Counted from the stretch's first letter, positions 26,721 to 37,361 are shown. The stretch: DNA of 64,000 nucleotides from Lachnospiraceae bacterium (GCA_017416505.1 JAFQCI010000093.1:15447-79446), one strand, 5' to 3'. The notes: generated from the letters alone by a model not told the origin. A program made the numbers and translations.

Positions 26721-28706
26721 TTGAAAGAAAACAAAAGACAAACATTTTTAGGTACCATTAAAGGCAAAATTATTCTATATGTTGCACTATGTACCATTGT
26801 CATTATTGCAGCAACAGCGGTAATCAGTAGTGTTGTTCTGAAAGATGCCTTGAAAACAAGTGAACATGGAGTACTTACTGCGGAGGCGGAAAGTACCAGC
26901 GATATCATTGACGAATGGCTTGTCCGTCAAGGTGACATTGTGAAAACCATGAAAAGTGCATTGGAAACCATGGACACAGACGATAGAGAAGGTATCATGG
27001 ATTTTCTGGAAGCCAATCTTAAAAATAACGATGATGCTCTTATGTATTATTGCTGTTTTGGATATAACGGCGAGGTTCTTCCGGCAGACCATTCCAATCT
27101 TGACCTTGACCCTACCACAAGAAGCTGGTGGACCGATGCCATTGCAAAGGGAGATTTGATTTACACAGAGCCTTATACAGATTTTGCAACAGGTCAAATG
27201 ATAGTTTCCATTGCAATCCCTTTTACTATGAATGGGGAACAGGCTGTGGTGCTTGCCGATATTACCATCGACAGTTTGATTGAAATGGTACAGAATGTAA
27301 GTACGGATAAAAGCATCCAGACTTTCCTTCTGGCAGGGGATAACAGTGTCATTACCCATGAAAACGAAGACTATCTTCCAAAAGAGGAAGGCAATACCAT
27401 CTTAACTGATATGTTAAAAATCAGTCTGGACAGCGATGATATCTCTACTTTTACGGATTATAATAATGTAAAAAAATACTGTGTAGTAAGAGAAGTGGAC
27501 ACAACCGGCTGGAAACTGGGAATTACACAAAATATGTCCGTCATCAGTGGTAAAATCCGAAGCAATCTGATCCTTCCTTTAGTGGCAGATTTGGTACTAC
27601 TGGTACTTTCCATCATTGTATTAAATATTGTTATTTCTATGATGCTAAAACCTATGAGCGAAATGAAACATTTCATCAAAGAAAAGGTAGTAGGTAATAA
27701 AAATTGCAAGGAAGAAAAATCCGAAGTAAAAGAAATCAGTTATCTGATTGAAGAACTGGAAAACCGGGTGATTTCTACTATCCGTAAAACTCAAGAAGAA
27801 GCTTTACATATCCAGGATATGATATCCGGTACAGGCAGTCAGATTTCTGATATGAACGGTAATATCATGGAAATCAGTGCCATTATGGAAGAAACCGGAG
27901 CAAGCGTTGCAGCCCAAACGGAGAGTATCGTAAATATCGATGCTACCTGCAAGGATGTCACTGGTGCCATCGACGAACTTGCAAAAAAAGCTCAAACCAT
28001 CACTGACCGTGCCACTGAAATCATTACCCGCGTGGAACAGATGGTTCCTGAAGTTCTTGAAGACAAAGAAAGTGCCATCAAAGTTACTTTGGACAGCAGA
28101 GAAAAATTAAAAACTGCCATTGAAGAAACAAAGGTAATTAGCGAGATTGTAGAAGTTTCGCAGGCTATTAGTGAGATTGCAGGACAGACGAATCTCCTCT
28201 CCTTAAATGCTTCTATCGAGGCAGCAAGAGCTGGGGAAGCAGGACGTGGATTTGCAGTTGTAGCAGAAGAAATTAAGAAGTTAAGTGAAACCACCAGCAA
28301 TGAAATAGAGAAAGTAAATACCTTGACAGAAAAGGTTATGAGAAGTGTAGGTGCACTTTCAGAAGCAAGTAATCATATTATTACTTTCCTTGATGAAATT
28401 GTACTAAAAGATTACGATAAGTTGGAAACCCTTGCAGACAATTACAAGGAAGACGCAACTTACTATGCCGAAGTCAGCAATATGTTATGTGAAAATACCA
28501 AGGAACTGAATACCTCTATCGCAAGCATTAATGAGATTCTGGATACCATTAATCTGTCCCAGAAGGAACTGGATGCTGCTGTCCAGTCCGTTAATGGAAA
28601 CCTGCAGCAAATTACTTATGCAAGCGAAACCGTTTCAGAAGAAACAAGAGATGTCATGAACAGCATTTCATCCTTACAATCAACAACAGCACAGTTTCAT
28701 GTATAA
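26721..28706 (+). CDS. Methyl-accepting chemotaxis protein with dCache sensor
   Basis: About 661 residues from a proposed TTG at 26721. The frame is open back to 26562, but that upstream part is atypical and no strong RBS is visible at either, so the start is uncertain. TM1 ([20 protein letters not shown]), a ~270-residue periplasmic double-Cache sensor ([34 protein letters not shown]), TM2 near residue 290, then the signalling domain with the tip [19 protein letters not shown] and [16 protein letters not shown]. The dCache motif set with W, Y and D resembles amine or amino-acid sensors. A hairpin terminator follows. It is the second chemoreceptor in the window. Confidence 0.88.
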   Translation: MKENKRQTFLGTIKGKIILYVALCTIVIIAATAVISSVVLKDALKTSEHGVLTAEAESTSDIIDEWLVRQGDIVKTMKSALETMDTDDREGIMDFLEANLKNNDDALMYYCCFGYNGEVLPADHSNLDLDPTTRSWWTDAIAKGDLIYTEPYTDFATGQMIVSIAIPFTMNGEQAVVLADITIDSLIEMVQNVSTDKSIQTFLLAGDNSVITHENEDYLPKEEGNTILTDMLKISLDSDDISTFTDYNNVKKYCVVREVDTTGWKLGITQNMSVISGKIRSNLILPLVADLVLLVLSIIVLNIVISMMLKPMSEMKHFIKEKVVGNKNCKEEKSEVKEISYLIEELENRVISTIRKTQEEALHIQDMISGTGSQISDMNGNIMEISAIMEETGASVAAQTESIVNIDATCKDVTGAIDELAKKAQTITDRATEIITRVEQMVPEVLEDKESAIKVTLDSREKLKTAIEETKVISEIVEVSQAISEIAGQTNLLSLNASIEAARAGEAGRGFAVVAEEIKKLSETTSNEIEKVNTLTEKVMRSVGALSEASNHIITFLDEIVLKDYDKLETLADNYKEDATYYAEVSNMLCENTKELNTSIASINEILDTINLSQKELDAAVQSVNGNLQQITYASETVSEETRDVMNSISSLQSTTAQFHV

Positions 28707-28747
28707 AACATAACACCAGACAAATAAAAGCAGGGTTCTGCCCTAAT

Positions 28748-28787
28748 AAAAAAGACGGGTGATTTGATTCCTTTCACCTGTCTTTTT
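28748..28787 (+). terminator. Terminator of the dCache chemoreceptor gene
   Basis: Stem AAAAAGACGGGTGA with TCACCTGTCTTTTT (one G-U or mismatch pair), 11-base loop, ending in a T-run; 41 bases after the chemoreceptor stop. Confidence 0.75.
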
Positions 28788-28829
28788 ATGTTTATACAAA
28801 CACCTATTTAAGCAATATTCCTACTCTTT

Positions 28830-28862
28830 GTCACTGTCCACTCGTGCCTCGTAAACAGTAAC
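28830..28862. repeat. GTTACTGTTCAC-family palindrome, copy 2
   Basis: Imperfect palindrome GTCACTGTCCACTCG / CGTAAACAGTAAC. It touches the stop codon of the leftward gene at 28862 and may serve as its terminator. Confidence 0.6.
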
Positions 28863-29230
28863 TACTCTTTCATTAAACCTGCCTTAAACTCCAAAATATC
28901 TTCCCAGCTTAACTTTTCATCATCAAAACGTATCCAATTAAAATCATGAACTAACACTCCATGTGTTATTCTTGCAATTGCTTCTGCATCAAAATTTCTA
29001 AGTCCTAAGTCTTCCAATAATTCCTTACAATTTACCCTGGTTTCCGGAAATACTCTTTCCCGAAAAAATTCATCTATGGTTTCAATGGTAACTTTACGTC
29101 TGCCAAATGCCTGCTCTACAATATCATCTGTGAAATTCTCTACCAGAATTTCCTGCCTAGAATAATCAACCTGTACCCTTGTATTTAATTTATCCTTTTC
29201 ATAATATTCGAACTTTAAAATCTTTCCCAT
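28862..29230 (-). CDS. Small partner protein of the HipA-like kinase
   Basis: About 122 residues. The start at 29230 (MGKILKFEYY) is set by GGAGGGG five bases upstream; it overlaps the end of the kinase gene by 16 bases. No helix-turn-helix, signal or membrane segment is visible. The segment LGLRNFDAEAIARITHGVLV followed by HDFNWIRF is reminiscent of small proteins that recur beside truncated HipA-like kinases in gut Firmicutes. It could be the antitoxin, an adaptor, or the missing N-terminal subdomain of the kinase (inference). No catalytic motif was found. Confidence 0.6.
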   Translation of the reverse strand: MGKILKFEYYEKDKLNTRVQVDYSRQEILVENFTDDIVEQAFGRRKVTIETIDEFFRERVFPETRVNCKELLEDLGLRNFDAEAIARITHGVLVHDFNWIRFDDEKLSWEDILEFKAGLMKE

Positions 29231-30003
29231 GCCAGCCCCTCCGTTCTCCTCAATCCACACTTTATCACTTCCATTGCTCTTTCTTCTTCTGGTGTTTCAG
29301 TCAAAATGCTGTTAAAAAAACGGTCCACATCAATGCAGATAGGTTTCATAAAATGTCCTTTTATCTGTTGTAAGAAATCCGTATGGAATGTTTTAGCATA
29401 ACACTTACTTAAATTTTCTTCTAAAGAAATATCCATAGGATAAGTATATACATCCGCCAGACACGCTAATCCATTATCATATATAGGTGCTTCTCTATAT
29501 CCGTCAGATGTGCGTATTACGGATAAGTTATTCAAATGCCTGTCCTCATTATAAATCATCGCATCCAGACAAAGACACCGGTCTAAATATGGCTTAATAT
29601 CAAACCCGACTATATCCGACACACCATCCCTCACCCCATCATAGGAGATGCAGCCCAAATCCAAGCCCATATTTTTTAACAATCTATAAAATGTAATATC
29701 CTGTTCTCCTTCTTGTAAAAAATTAAAAGAATAGCAACCCATCCCCATTGTCTTCCCTTCTTCCTCAACAATGCAGGGATGATATGTTACAAAGTCATCT
29801 ATATCTGTAAATGATAGAAAATGGCTGACTAGCACTTCACTTATTTCTTCATACCATTTCCATGTATTTAACTTGATAAACTTGCCATCTTTCACCCACT
29901 TCATCTGATTTCCCTTCGAAATTGAGGCATTCGATACCCTATTTTTCCTTGATACCGTAATTCTTTCAAGATGATTTTTATTATTATTTATCAACATAGC
30001 CAT
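29215..30003 (-). CDS. HipA-like Ser/Thr kinase-fold protein
   Basis: About 262 residues from the ATG at 30003 behind AAAGGAGGGG. The C-terminal half carries HipA-type kinase elements: LDAMIYNEDRHLNNLSVI gives the catalytic Asp and metal-binding Asn, and PIYDNGLACLAD the DFG-equivalent Asp. It is much shorter than HipA (~440), lacking the N-terminal subdomain that contacts HipB. The downstream gene overlaps by 16 bases, so the pair is co-translated. HipA kinases phosphorylate aminoacyl-tRNA synthetases and arrest growth; whether this one does so is unknown. A promoter with TTGTAA and TAAAAT lies just upstream. Confidence 0.65.
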   Translation of the reverse strand: MAMLINNNKNHLERITVSRKNRVSNASISKGNQMKWVKDGKFIKLNTWKWYEEISEVLVSHFLSFTDIDDFVTYHPCIVEEEGKTMGMGCYSFNFLQEGEQDITFYRLLKNMGLDLGCISYDGVRDGVSDIVGFDIKPYLDRCLCLDAMIYNEDRHLNNLSVIRTSDGYREAPIYDNGLACLADVYTYPMDISLEENLSKCYAKTFHTDFLQQIKGHFMKPICIDVDRFFNSILTETPEEERAMEVIKCGLRRTEGLAWERF

Positions 30004-30038
30004 TTCCCCTCCTTTCATACAGAACTTTGTTTTTTATT

Positions 30039-30067
30039 ATTTTACCCTACCATTTCCAGCTTTACAA
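30039..30067 (-). promoter_or_regulatory. Promoter of the HipA-like module
   Basis: Minus strand TTGTAA (30062-30067), 17-base spacer, TAAAAT (30039-30044), about 35 bases before the start codon. Confidence 0.5.
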
Positions 30068-30230
30068 CTAAATATTCCATCCCTTTATCCTTTGTCCTGA
30101 ATATAATACTACACTTTTCACTTGAATGGAAATAAAAATTCAAAAAAGAGAGAATTGTGTAATAAACTTGCGAATATTGCAAGATTGCTGTATGATTACG
30201 TTAATAAACCAAATCACAGGAACTTACATT

Positions 30231-31229
30231 ATGAAAAAATTGAAGCAAACTAAACATAATAAATCTAATCTAGAAAAAGAACCTTTCACCAAGGGAATCA
30301 ATCAAAAGAAATGGCCCTCTCCCTCCAAAAGAACCATCAAAAGAGTCCTGACCTATATGTCTAAGAAAACAGGATTATTCACATGGGATATCATAAGCAT
30401 CTGTTTATTCATATCCTTTGTACTGGCATTTTTGTTACCTGGGGCATATGAACTGCAAAAAGCAATGGTTTTGGGATTGAAACTTATTCTCTTCTTACTT
30501 GCGATACGAATTATTTTTATGCTTTATTACCACCTTCGTAGTTACAAAAAAAGTATGTTAAAACACTATGATTTTTATGGGGGACAAGTGGAACATTCCC
30601 GACTTTTAGAGAATTTAGAGAACAGTTTAAAGGAAAGAATGCTTTATTATTCTCCTCAATGGATTATAACCGAAGATTTTTTTCTGTCATGGTGTAAATC
30701 CAGCTATTTCTTTGATCCTATTGCCATTCCTTTTAATGAAATACTTTCCCTAAAGTATGAAGTTAGAAAAAATGTCATGAATTCTGGTACTGTTATTTAT
30801 GACCATGTCATTATCTGCCAGTTAAAAAGCTGTCAATTCGTAGACCTTTATATAGGGAATCAATTAAAATCAGAAGTAATTTTAAAAATTTTAAACTATT
30901 TCCATATTCCCTTCCAGAATGGATTAAATCCTGCAGCACCTTACACTCCACCTTATGACATTGCAGCCATCCCCCCTCATAAGATGATAGACCAAAAACT
31001 TCTGTCTTCAGAGGACAATTTTGCTGTCAATCCTGATTTTTCTATCTTCGCACCAGTTATGAATAAAATAACAAAAAAAGATATGGAAAATATCCTTAAA
31101 TTACTTTCTGTTAATAGAAAAGTCCTTGCCATAAAAGAAATTATGAACGCTACCGGCATCGGATTAGCAGAAGCAAAAAAGATTGCAGACCAATATTATT
31201 TGAAACATCCTGACACAGAACTACACTAA
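30231..31229 (+). CDS. Membrane protein with L7/L12-like C-terminal domain
   Basis: 332 residues from the ATG at 30231 (MKKLKQTKHNK); the frame is open back to 30126, but without a better RBS. A basic, disordered N-terminus leads to two transmembrane helices (about 65-85 and 95-115), then a cytoplasmic region of ~110 residues like YcxB-type domains, and a final ~40 residues KVLAIKEIMNATGIGLAEAK that closely resemble the C-terminal domain of ribosomal protein L7/L12 (KxxxIKxVRxxTGLGLxEAK). Function unknown. It stands alone, divergent from the HipA-like pair. Confidence 0.6.
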   Translation: MKKLKQTKHNKSNLEKEPFTKGINQKKWPSPSKRTIKRVLTYMSKKTGLFTWDIISICLFISFVLAFLLPGAYELQKAMVLGLKLILFLLAIRIIFMLYYHLRSYKKSMLKHYDFYGGQVEHSRLLENLENSLKERMLYYSPQWIITEDFFLSWCKSSYFFDPIAIPFNEILSLKYEVRKNVMNSGTVIYDHVIICQLKSCQFVDLYIGNQLKSEVILKILNYFHIPFQNGLNPAAPYTPPYDIAAIPPHKMIDQKLLSSEDNFAVNPDFSIFAPVMNKITKKDMENILKLLSVNRKVLAIKEIMNATGIGLAEAKKIADQYYLKHPDTELH

Positions 31230-31638
31230 TGCAATACAAAAAAGAAATGTAATATAATACACAAAGAGGGAAATTCTATCACCTACCATTTATAGAATTT
31301 CTCCTTTTAAAATATATCTACCACTCATATATTAGTTACCAATCTGTTCATATTCTGAAAAAACAACATTTCCTAATTTCATATCTTTTATAATTTTTTC
31401 AAATATATCATATTGCACTTAAAGTTGAACAAGTCTACAAATACTTCAAAATAAATTCTTTTATCTTATCTTTTTTAATACAATACTCATGTTTAATGCC
31501 AAATATTTACATAGTTCCTCCATGTTTTTTTATTCTTTATTCATATAAAAGTAAATCATTGTCTAAACTATAATCATTTCTTTTCATTATAGAAAAATTC
31601 TATTTTAATATATTTTTCTGCTCTTTTATCACTGATTG
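31230..31638. other. AT-rich gap with no recognisable gene
   Basis: About 400 bases of very AT-rich sequence after the L7/L12-like gene. No open frame, RNA or repeat could be supported. The following part (31639-31877) holds the promoter and leader of the next gene. Confidence 0.5.
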
Positions 31639-31707
31639 ACCAAAATCATTCAAAATTTAACCATTCACGCAAAATCTATTTACACAAAAATAATAATATG
31701 GTAAACT
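31639..31707 (+). promoter_or_regulatory. Candidate AgrA-controlled promoter of the secreted vWA protein
   Basis: TTGACCAAAATC (ACC at 31639) and TTTAACCATTCACGCAAAAT (ACC at 31660) place two boxes exactly 21 bases apart. TTTACA (31679-31684), a 17-base spacer and TAAACT (31702-31707) follow, the -10 lying 42 bases after the second ACC. The agrD promoter has the same boxes, 21-base spacing and a 41-base distance. The leader to the start codon is ~165 bases. Confidence 0.6.
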
Positions 31708-31877
31708 TATCCTAATCATTATATTATATTAATAATAAACACAATCATGATTTAAAGGGGGGAGTTGTAATTTTTTATATTTCAAAGTATATTACATACA
31801 TAAATATTTTTCACTGTCAAATCTGTTATGACGCTTAAGACAACAATCTTAGGCAGACAAGGAAGGAGCGAAAACTC

Positions 31878-34800
31878 ATGAAAACATCAACAAAAAGCAA
31901 AATGCTTTCAAAAAAATTATAAAAATCACTTGCATTTCTTTTAGTTTTTATAATTACACTAACTAGTGTAAATTTAACCCCATTTATAAAAGTAGCTGCT
32001 GCAACACAATATAAAACCTTATATTTCATTGATAATACCTCGGAACAATGGATAAACCATGATTCCGCAATCATAGAGCTTGTGGATAATACCAACGGAC
32101 ATACCAGTTATTGGATGACTCAAATGAATGCTATGATATGGAGTGTTAATGTTCCAGAAAATGCATATAATATTACATTTAATCGCTATAGTCCAGATAA
32201 AAGTACAAAATGGAATTCATGGAGTGCTGGAGGTCGCGATAATAATAACGCATATTTTGTTGACGGAAGTGAATATGGACATTGGGAAATCGTAACAGAT
32301 GGGGAAAACTATTTTCATGCTGGGGATATTATTTATCTTGATGTTTCCGAATTTCCTGAATGGAAAAATGATAATGCATTAATGTATATTAATTTTACCA
32401 ACGCTTCCAAAGATGAAAACAATGGAAACGATATCAATATTTCTAGTGCAAATACCAATTTATATTCTCCCAAATTAGTAGATATTGAGCTTACAGAATC
32501 TGTTTATGCTTATGTAGTAACATTAGAAGACGAAGGTGCTACAGAATTAAAATTTTGGCGTGGAAATACAAGCACACTATGGAATTACTCTATTACCCTA
32601 TCTTACGAAGATTACTTAAACGGAATAAATTGTATTAAAGTTATTAGCTGGAATAATAATGGAAACCTTATAACTAGTGAAAATAACATTGATTTTGAAT
32701 TAGATACTGATAATGATGGAATCCCAGACTATTATGAAATTGTTTATGGTCTTGATAAATACAACAAAGATAGCGACAATGATGGTTTAGAAGATGCCCA
32801 AGAACTATATTTTACCAAAAGTAATCCAATAAAATTCGATTCCTTAATTGAAGGAACTTCTGACGCAGATGTGGACAACGATGATGATGGTTTAACAAAT
32901 ATTGAAGAACTTTCCTTAGGCACACAACCTTGCAATAAGGACACTGACGAAGATGGATTAACAGACAGCGAGGAAATTAATTCATCACTCACAGACCCCA
33001 ACAATGCTGACACTGATGGGGATTCTTTAAGCGATAGTGATGACATTGCATTAGGCTTTAGCCCATTACTACAAGATACGGATGGAAATGGTATTTTAGA
33101 TTGCGATGAAAAAATATATCAAACTTTAAATATTGAAATTGATAATGCAGAGAAAACAGAAGTTAATAAAGTTTCCGTTTCCTTTGAAGGCACTGGATAT
33201 ATTAATAGCACTACATCCATAGAAGATATTTATGGAAAAGATATTTATGTATCAGAAACTGTTGGCCTTGTTGGCGTTCCAATAGAAATTAATAGTTCTT
33301 CCGAATTTGATACTGCTACCATTTGTTTTCATTTAGATGAAGAACTAGGTAGTGAGGCATTGTCCAATTTAATCATTATGTGGTACGATGAAGATAATGA
33401 TAGATATATAGAACAGGAAACCATAGTAAATGAGGAAGCTATGACTGTTTCGACAGTCGTTAATCATTTCAGTAAATATATGCTAGTAGATAATAGAGAC
33501 TGGTTTGAGGCTTGGAAGGAAGAAATAAGTTATTCTAATGGTACCAATTATGATGTAATCATTGCTATTGACTGTTCTGGAAGCATGGCTTTAAATGACC
33601 CATATTTTACTTATACATATAAAAACACCTTATATCCAGGCTCAAAATATTCCATCAATACCTGCTATCGTAAACTGGCTGCGGAAAATTTTATTTATGC
33701 TCAAGGAGAAGAAGATAGGACTGAAATTGTTTTGTTTTCCTCCTATGTAAGTTTATATTCTTCATTATCTAATGATAAAAGTGCTAATATTGCCGTTTTA
33801 GATAATATTTATTCAAATGGAGGAACAAACTATTATAATGCTATAGTAACATCAGTAAATCTATTAATTGGAACCGAAAATGATGCAAAAAAAATGATAC
33901 TGTTTATGAGTGATGGGGAAGCATCAATTTCTGATGATGCGTTAAATTATGCTATAGCAAATGATGTTGTTATCAATACTGTATATATGGGAAATACTTT
34001 AGAAAATGCTGTATTAAAAAATATTGCTGAAAAAACAGGTGGTGAATATTACAAAGCCGTTACTGCCGAAGAATTAGTTGACATTTATAGTAAAATAGCG
34101 GTAAAACAAAAAATTGAAAATAGTGATAATGACAATGATGGAGATGGTATTCCAGATATTTTTGAAATGTGTGGAATGAGATTGTCTAATGGACAGGTTA
34201 TCTACTCAGACCCAACAAAACCCGATACAGATGGTGATGGTTTGTTAGATGGTGAAGAAATCAGCGTTTTTCCATCCTATATGTTTAATACAATCTATGA
34301 CCAATCAGGTTGGCCACTAAAAATATCAGCATACATTTTTTTGATGCGTAGTAATCCAAATAAAAAAGATAGTGATGGAGATGCATTGTTAGATGGAACT
34401 GACATTATTATAAATGGGGACAATAAAATCGCACCAAAAGATACCAAACCTCTACAGTATAACGGACCAACAGGAATTTGGGCTAACCACATCAACCAAA
34501 TCAAAAATGGTGGAAATGTTGCTCATTATTTAACCTCATGGTACAATTCAGATATAATAACCAACACTTCCAAATGGAATTTCCATGACTTTTCTGCATG
34601 GTTTGGTGCAAGATTTTTATCTTTCCCTGCAGATGAAACAGGAGAAATAGTTCATTCACATATAACCAATTGGCAGGCTCTTTTTGGGTACAATATAATA
34701 TATGATTGTATTTTTAATCTTGGAACTAAAGGAAATATGGAGGCTAAAACTTTTCCTTTTGTATCTGATGGAAAAGAGTATATCATATGGGCTTGGAAAG

Positions 34801-35192
34801 GAGATTATTTAAATCTTGGAGCAGGTGCAGAAATAGGTATATATCAAAACTTAGTATATGTACCAGGTCTCGATTTAGAATATTATACTAAACACTGGGT
34901 TGTGCCACCTCTCTTAACAACTATGAAATTATATTTATATAATTATTATAATATAATAAATATCAAAAATATTTTTTGTTGGGAACCTGCCGAACCACAA
35001 TGGTGGATTACAGGTTTTAGCCCATCTATTAAAGAACCAGATGCTGATATTATGGTATCTATTGGTGTAATTGATTTTGACGGAAAAGAAGAAATGTATG
35101 AAGGATTAAAGAATTCATTAAAAGGCAGCTTCGAAGAAGAATATTGGATTTTTGATGAGGACGGACATACAGCATGGTTTGTTTGGGATTAA
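31878..35192 (+). CDS. Secreted vWA / thrombospondin-type-3 / DUF4474 protein, interrupted signal peptide
   Basis: The gene starts at ATG 31878 (AAGGAGCG upstream), but codon 15 is TAA (31920-31922). Reading continues in the same frame as a signal peptide (KSLAFLLVFIITLTSVNL) and 1,090 further residues; translation without the stop could begin only at weak codons such as GTG 32082. Domains: CBM26-like starch-binding module (to ~160), thrombospondin type 3 Ca2+ repeats (DTDNDGIPDYYE and four more), a vWA domain near residue 560 with the MIDAS motif DCSGSM, a second TSP3 pair (DNDGDGIPDIFE), and a C-terminal DUF4474-like domain (~300 residues, PQWWITGFSP). Probably a surface adhesin or effector, followed by an ankyrin protein. 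The TAA is one C-to-T change from CAA. Confidence 0.75.
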
Positions 35193-35247
35193 GAAAAAAC
35201 AAAGGAATTTATAAACATATCTGAATTTTAGTTTGAGGTGATAAATT

Positions 35248-36021
35248 ATGGGTTCTGTATTTTTTCTAGCTTTTGTAGTTATCTTATGTTTTATATTAGG
35301 CAACCTCATCCTTGGAATTTCCCAAATTTCTAAAGGATATAAAATAAAAAAATATGGTGGTAATAGAAGCATAGCAAAAAAGAAAATGATATCAGGAAGC
35401 ATTATGATATGCATTGCTATTTTAAGTTGCACCTTCTTTTATGTTTATTCATATCTTTCCACCCTCAAAGACGAAAAAATGGAAAAGGAATTTATCGTTT
35501 ATGCAGCTCGCAATGACGATTATGAACTTGTAAAAGAATTACTAGAATCCGGTGTTCCAGTAGATACAAATGACTATAGTCTTTTTAATGGTAATATTGT
35601 CACAGCAGATAACCAAAATACTGCTTTATATGAAGCTACAGCTTCTCGCAATTATAAAATGGTTGAACTTTTACTAGAATACGGTGCAAATCCAGACCAA
35701 GAAGGAGTATATAACCAAACTCCACTGCAAAGAACCATAGAAAATGATACTCATATAATGATGGAAATATTTCTTGAACATGGTGCAGACCCAAATTTTG
35801 TGACAAGTAATGGAAATTCATATTTGGAATATGCCTGTAATTATGCTGATGTACGAGCAGTACAACTTCTTTTAGAATATGGAGCAAATCCAAATGAAAA
35901 AAATAATAAGGGAATTCCCCTTATTGAAGTAGAAATTAAAAAGCTCGAAACTTCAGATGATAAATACGAACATGGAAGAATTATTGAATTATTAAAAGAA
36001 TATGGTGCTGTTTCTGATTAA
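35248..36021 (+). CDS. Ankyrin-repeat membrane protein
   Basis: 257 residues. Two hydrophobic segments at the N-terminus (residues ~3-28 and ~50-70) are followed by four or five ankyrin repeats (ELVKELLESGVPVDTNDYSL, KMVELLLEYGANPDQEG, IMMEIFLEHGADPNF, RAVQLLLEYGANPNEKN). The start at 35248 is preceded by GAGGTGAT. It lies 55 bases after the vWA protein gene on the same strand, so the two are probably co-transcribed. Ankyrin proteins are common immunity partners of polymorphic toxins; here it could protect against, or anchor, the vWA protein (inference only). Confidence 0.75.
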   Translation: MGSVFFLAFVVILCFILGNLILGISQISKGYKIKKYGGNRSIAKKKMISGSIMICIAILSCTFFYVYSYLSTLKDEKMEKEFIVYAARNDDYELVKELLESGVPVDTNDYSLFNGNIVTADNQNTALYEATASRNYKMVELLLEYGANPDQEGVYNQTPLQRTIENDTHIMMEIFLEHGADPNFVTSNGNSYLEYACNYADVRAVQLLLEYGANPNEKNNKGIPLIEVEIKKLETSDDKYEHGRIIELLKEYGAVSD

Positions 36022-36072
36022 TACCTCTCTATATTTCCATCTTTACATATCATGAAAGAAAAGATTACATAT

Positions 36073-36113
36073 GCTTGAAGGAAAAAAGCTGACACAACTT
36101 CTTTCCTTCAAGC
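36073..36113 (+). terminator. Hairpin after the ankyrin gene
   Basis: Perfect 12-pair stem GCTTGAAGGAAA / TTTCCTTCAAGC with 17-base loop, ~50 bases after the ankyrin stop and between convergent genes. Confidence 0.65.
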
Positions 36114-36227
36114 CATTATAAAAGATATATTTTATTTCCCCACATACAGTCAATAGCATCTTATAATCATATCACAAAATTAAAATTATGAATCACCCAA
36201 ACTTGTCCCACTTTATCACTAACCTTA

Positions 36228-37361
36228 TTATTCATAGCTAAATGCCCACAGATTCTTAATTTGTGGTTCTAACACTTCATAATCCCAAAGCACACTGCTT
36301 CGTTCAATACTATTTGGGTCATTTACCATAATCTTTCCGTCCTGCACTTTTACCAATACGATAAAATGTCCTTGGGATGTAAAATCTCCAGGTGCCATAC
36401 TACAAATAATCGGATGGCCCTGCTCTAGTTCCTGAAATACGGTATTTTTACTTAAACACAACTCTTTTCCTTCCAATCCAAAGTAAGTTACTCCCTCTGT
36501 CATAAAACTCCAGGCAGTTCCGGTATTCTTTACATAATATCCAGCCTCCTGGGCATATACTGCAAGCCTGTCGGGAGTTGCCTCCTTATTATTTGTCAAT
36601 GTTACGATAACCATGGACAAGCAAGTAGGAGCACAGCCGGAAAGACCAATACAGCTCTCTCCATAAGAAACATATCCCCATCGCTCATCCCATTGTAAAA
36701 ATAAAGGAAACTTTTCTTCTAATTCTTTCTTTGTAAATCCACCCTTTGCAGTATGCTCTTTTTCAAGATATCCTAAAGTAAAATCCAGCATCTCTGAATT
36801 ATTGCAAAGTGCATTTAATAATTCCTCCGGATAAGCATCCCTATTATCATAAATTTTCTCATAATCTTTTGAGGATTCTGCCAATTCTTCTAATATATCC
36901 TCGATTTCAGAAGCAGAGTATTTTTGAGGTGCCATCAGATTTTGTTCCGATGCACTCCCTATGATTCGACTGGTATCGTACTTTTTTTCCTTTGCCCCAA
37001 ACTCTACAAAACCATTTCCCCCGATTCCCGGAAAACTTCCATTCTCTTTTACCCAATTGCGAATAAAACTACCTAGAATCACTATACCCATTATTCCACA
37101 CAAAATTTTTATTCTTCTTTTTCTTCTCAACCGTTTTTTGCTCTGTCTTTTTCGTTTTCCCGTATATTTCTTTTGTTCATTCCCGTTCAGGGTATTTTTT
37201 CTTACGTTATTCTCATTTCCGGTATTTCCTCTTGTGTTATTTGCTCTTCTTGTATCACTTCCTGTCCCACTTACCCTTGTGGTTTTTCTTGCATTATTGA
37301 TTCCTGCTACATTCCCCTTACTTTGTGACTTTATCGGAAATAATTCTATCTCATCCCTCAC
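36228..37361 (-). CDS. Membrane-anchored C39-family cysteine peptidase
   Basis: About 377 residues from a GTG at 37361, which has GAGGAGG eight bases upstream; an upstream ATG at 37427 lacks one. The N-terminal ~95 residues are basic and N/R/T-rich, ending in one TM helix (KILCGIMGIVILGSFI). The extracytoplasmic part has a Peptidase_C39_2 domain: FPLFLQWDERWGYVSYGESC, GLSGCAPTCLSMVIVTL with the catalytic Cys, GHFIVLVKV with the His and VNDPNS with the Asp. Such proteins cleave peptides outside the cell or act in the wall. It is downstream of the VanRS-like operon on the same strand. Confidence 0.82.
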   Translation of the reverse strand: MRDEIELFPIKSQSKGNVAGINNARKTTRVSGTGSDTRRANNTRGNTGNENNVRKNTLNGNEQKKYTGKRKRQSKKRLRRKRRIKILCGIMGIVILGSFIRNWVKENGSFPGIGGNGFVEFGAKEKKYDTSRIIGSASEQNLMAPQKYSASEIEDILEELAESSKDYEKIYDNRDAYPEELLNALCNNSEMLDFTLGYLEKEHTAKGGFTKKELEEKFPLFLQWDERWGYVSYGESCIGLSGCAPTCLSMVIVTLTNNKEATPDRLAVYAQEAGYYVKNTGTAWSFMTEGVTYFGLEGKELCLSKNTVFQELEQGHPIICSMAPGDFTSQGHFIVLVKVQDGKIMVNDPNSIERSSVLWDYEVLEPQIKNLWAFSYE

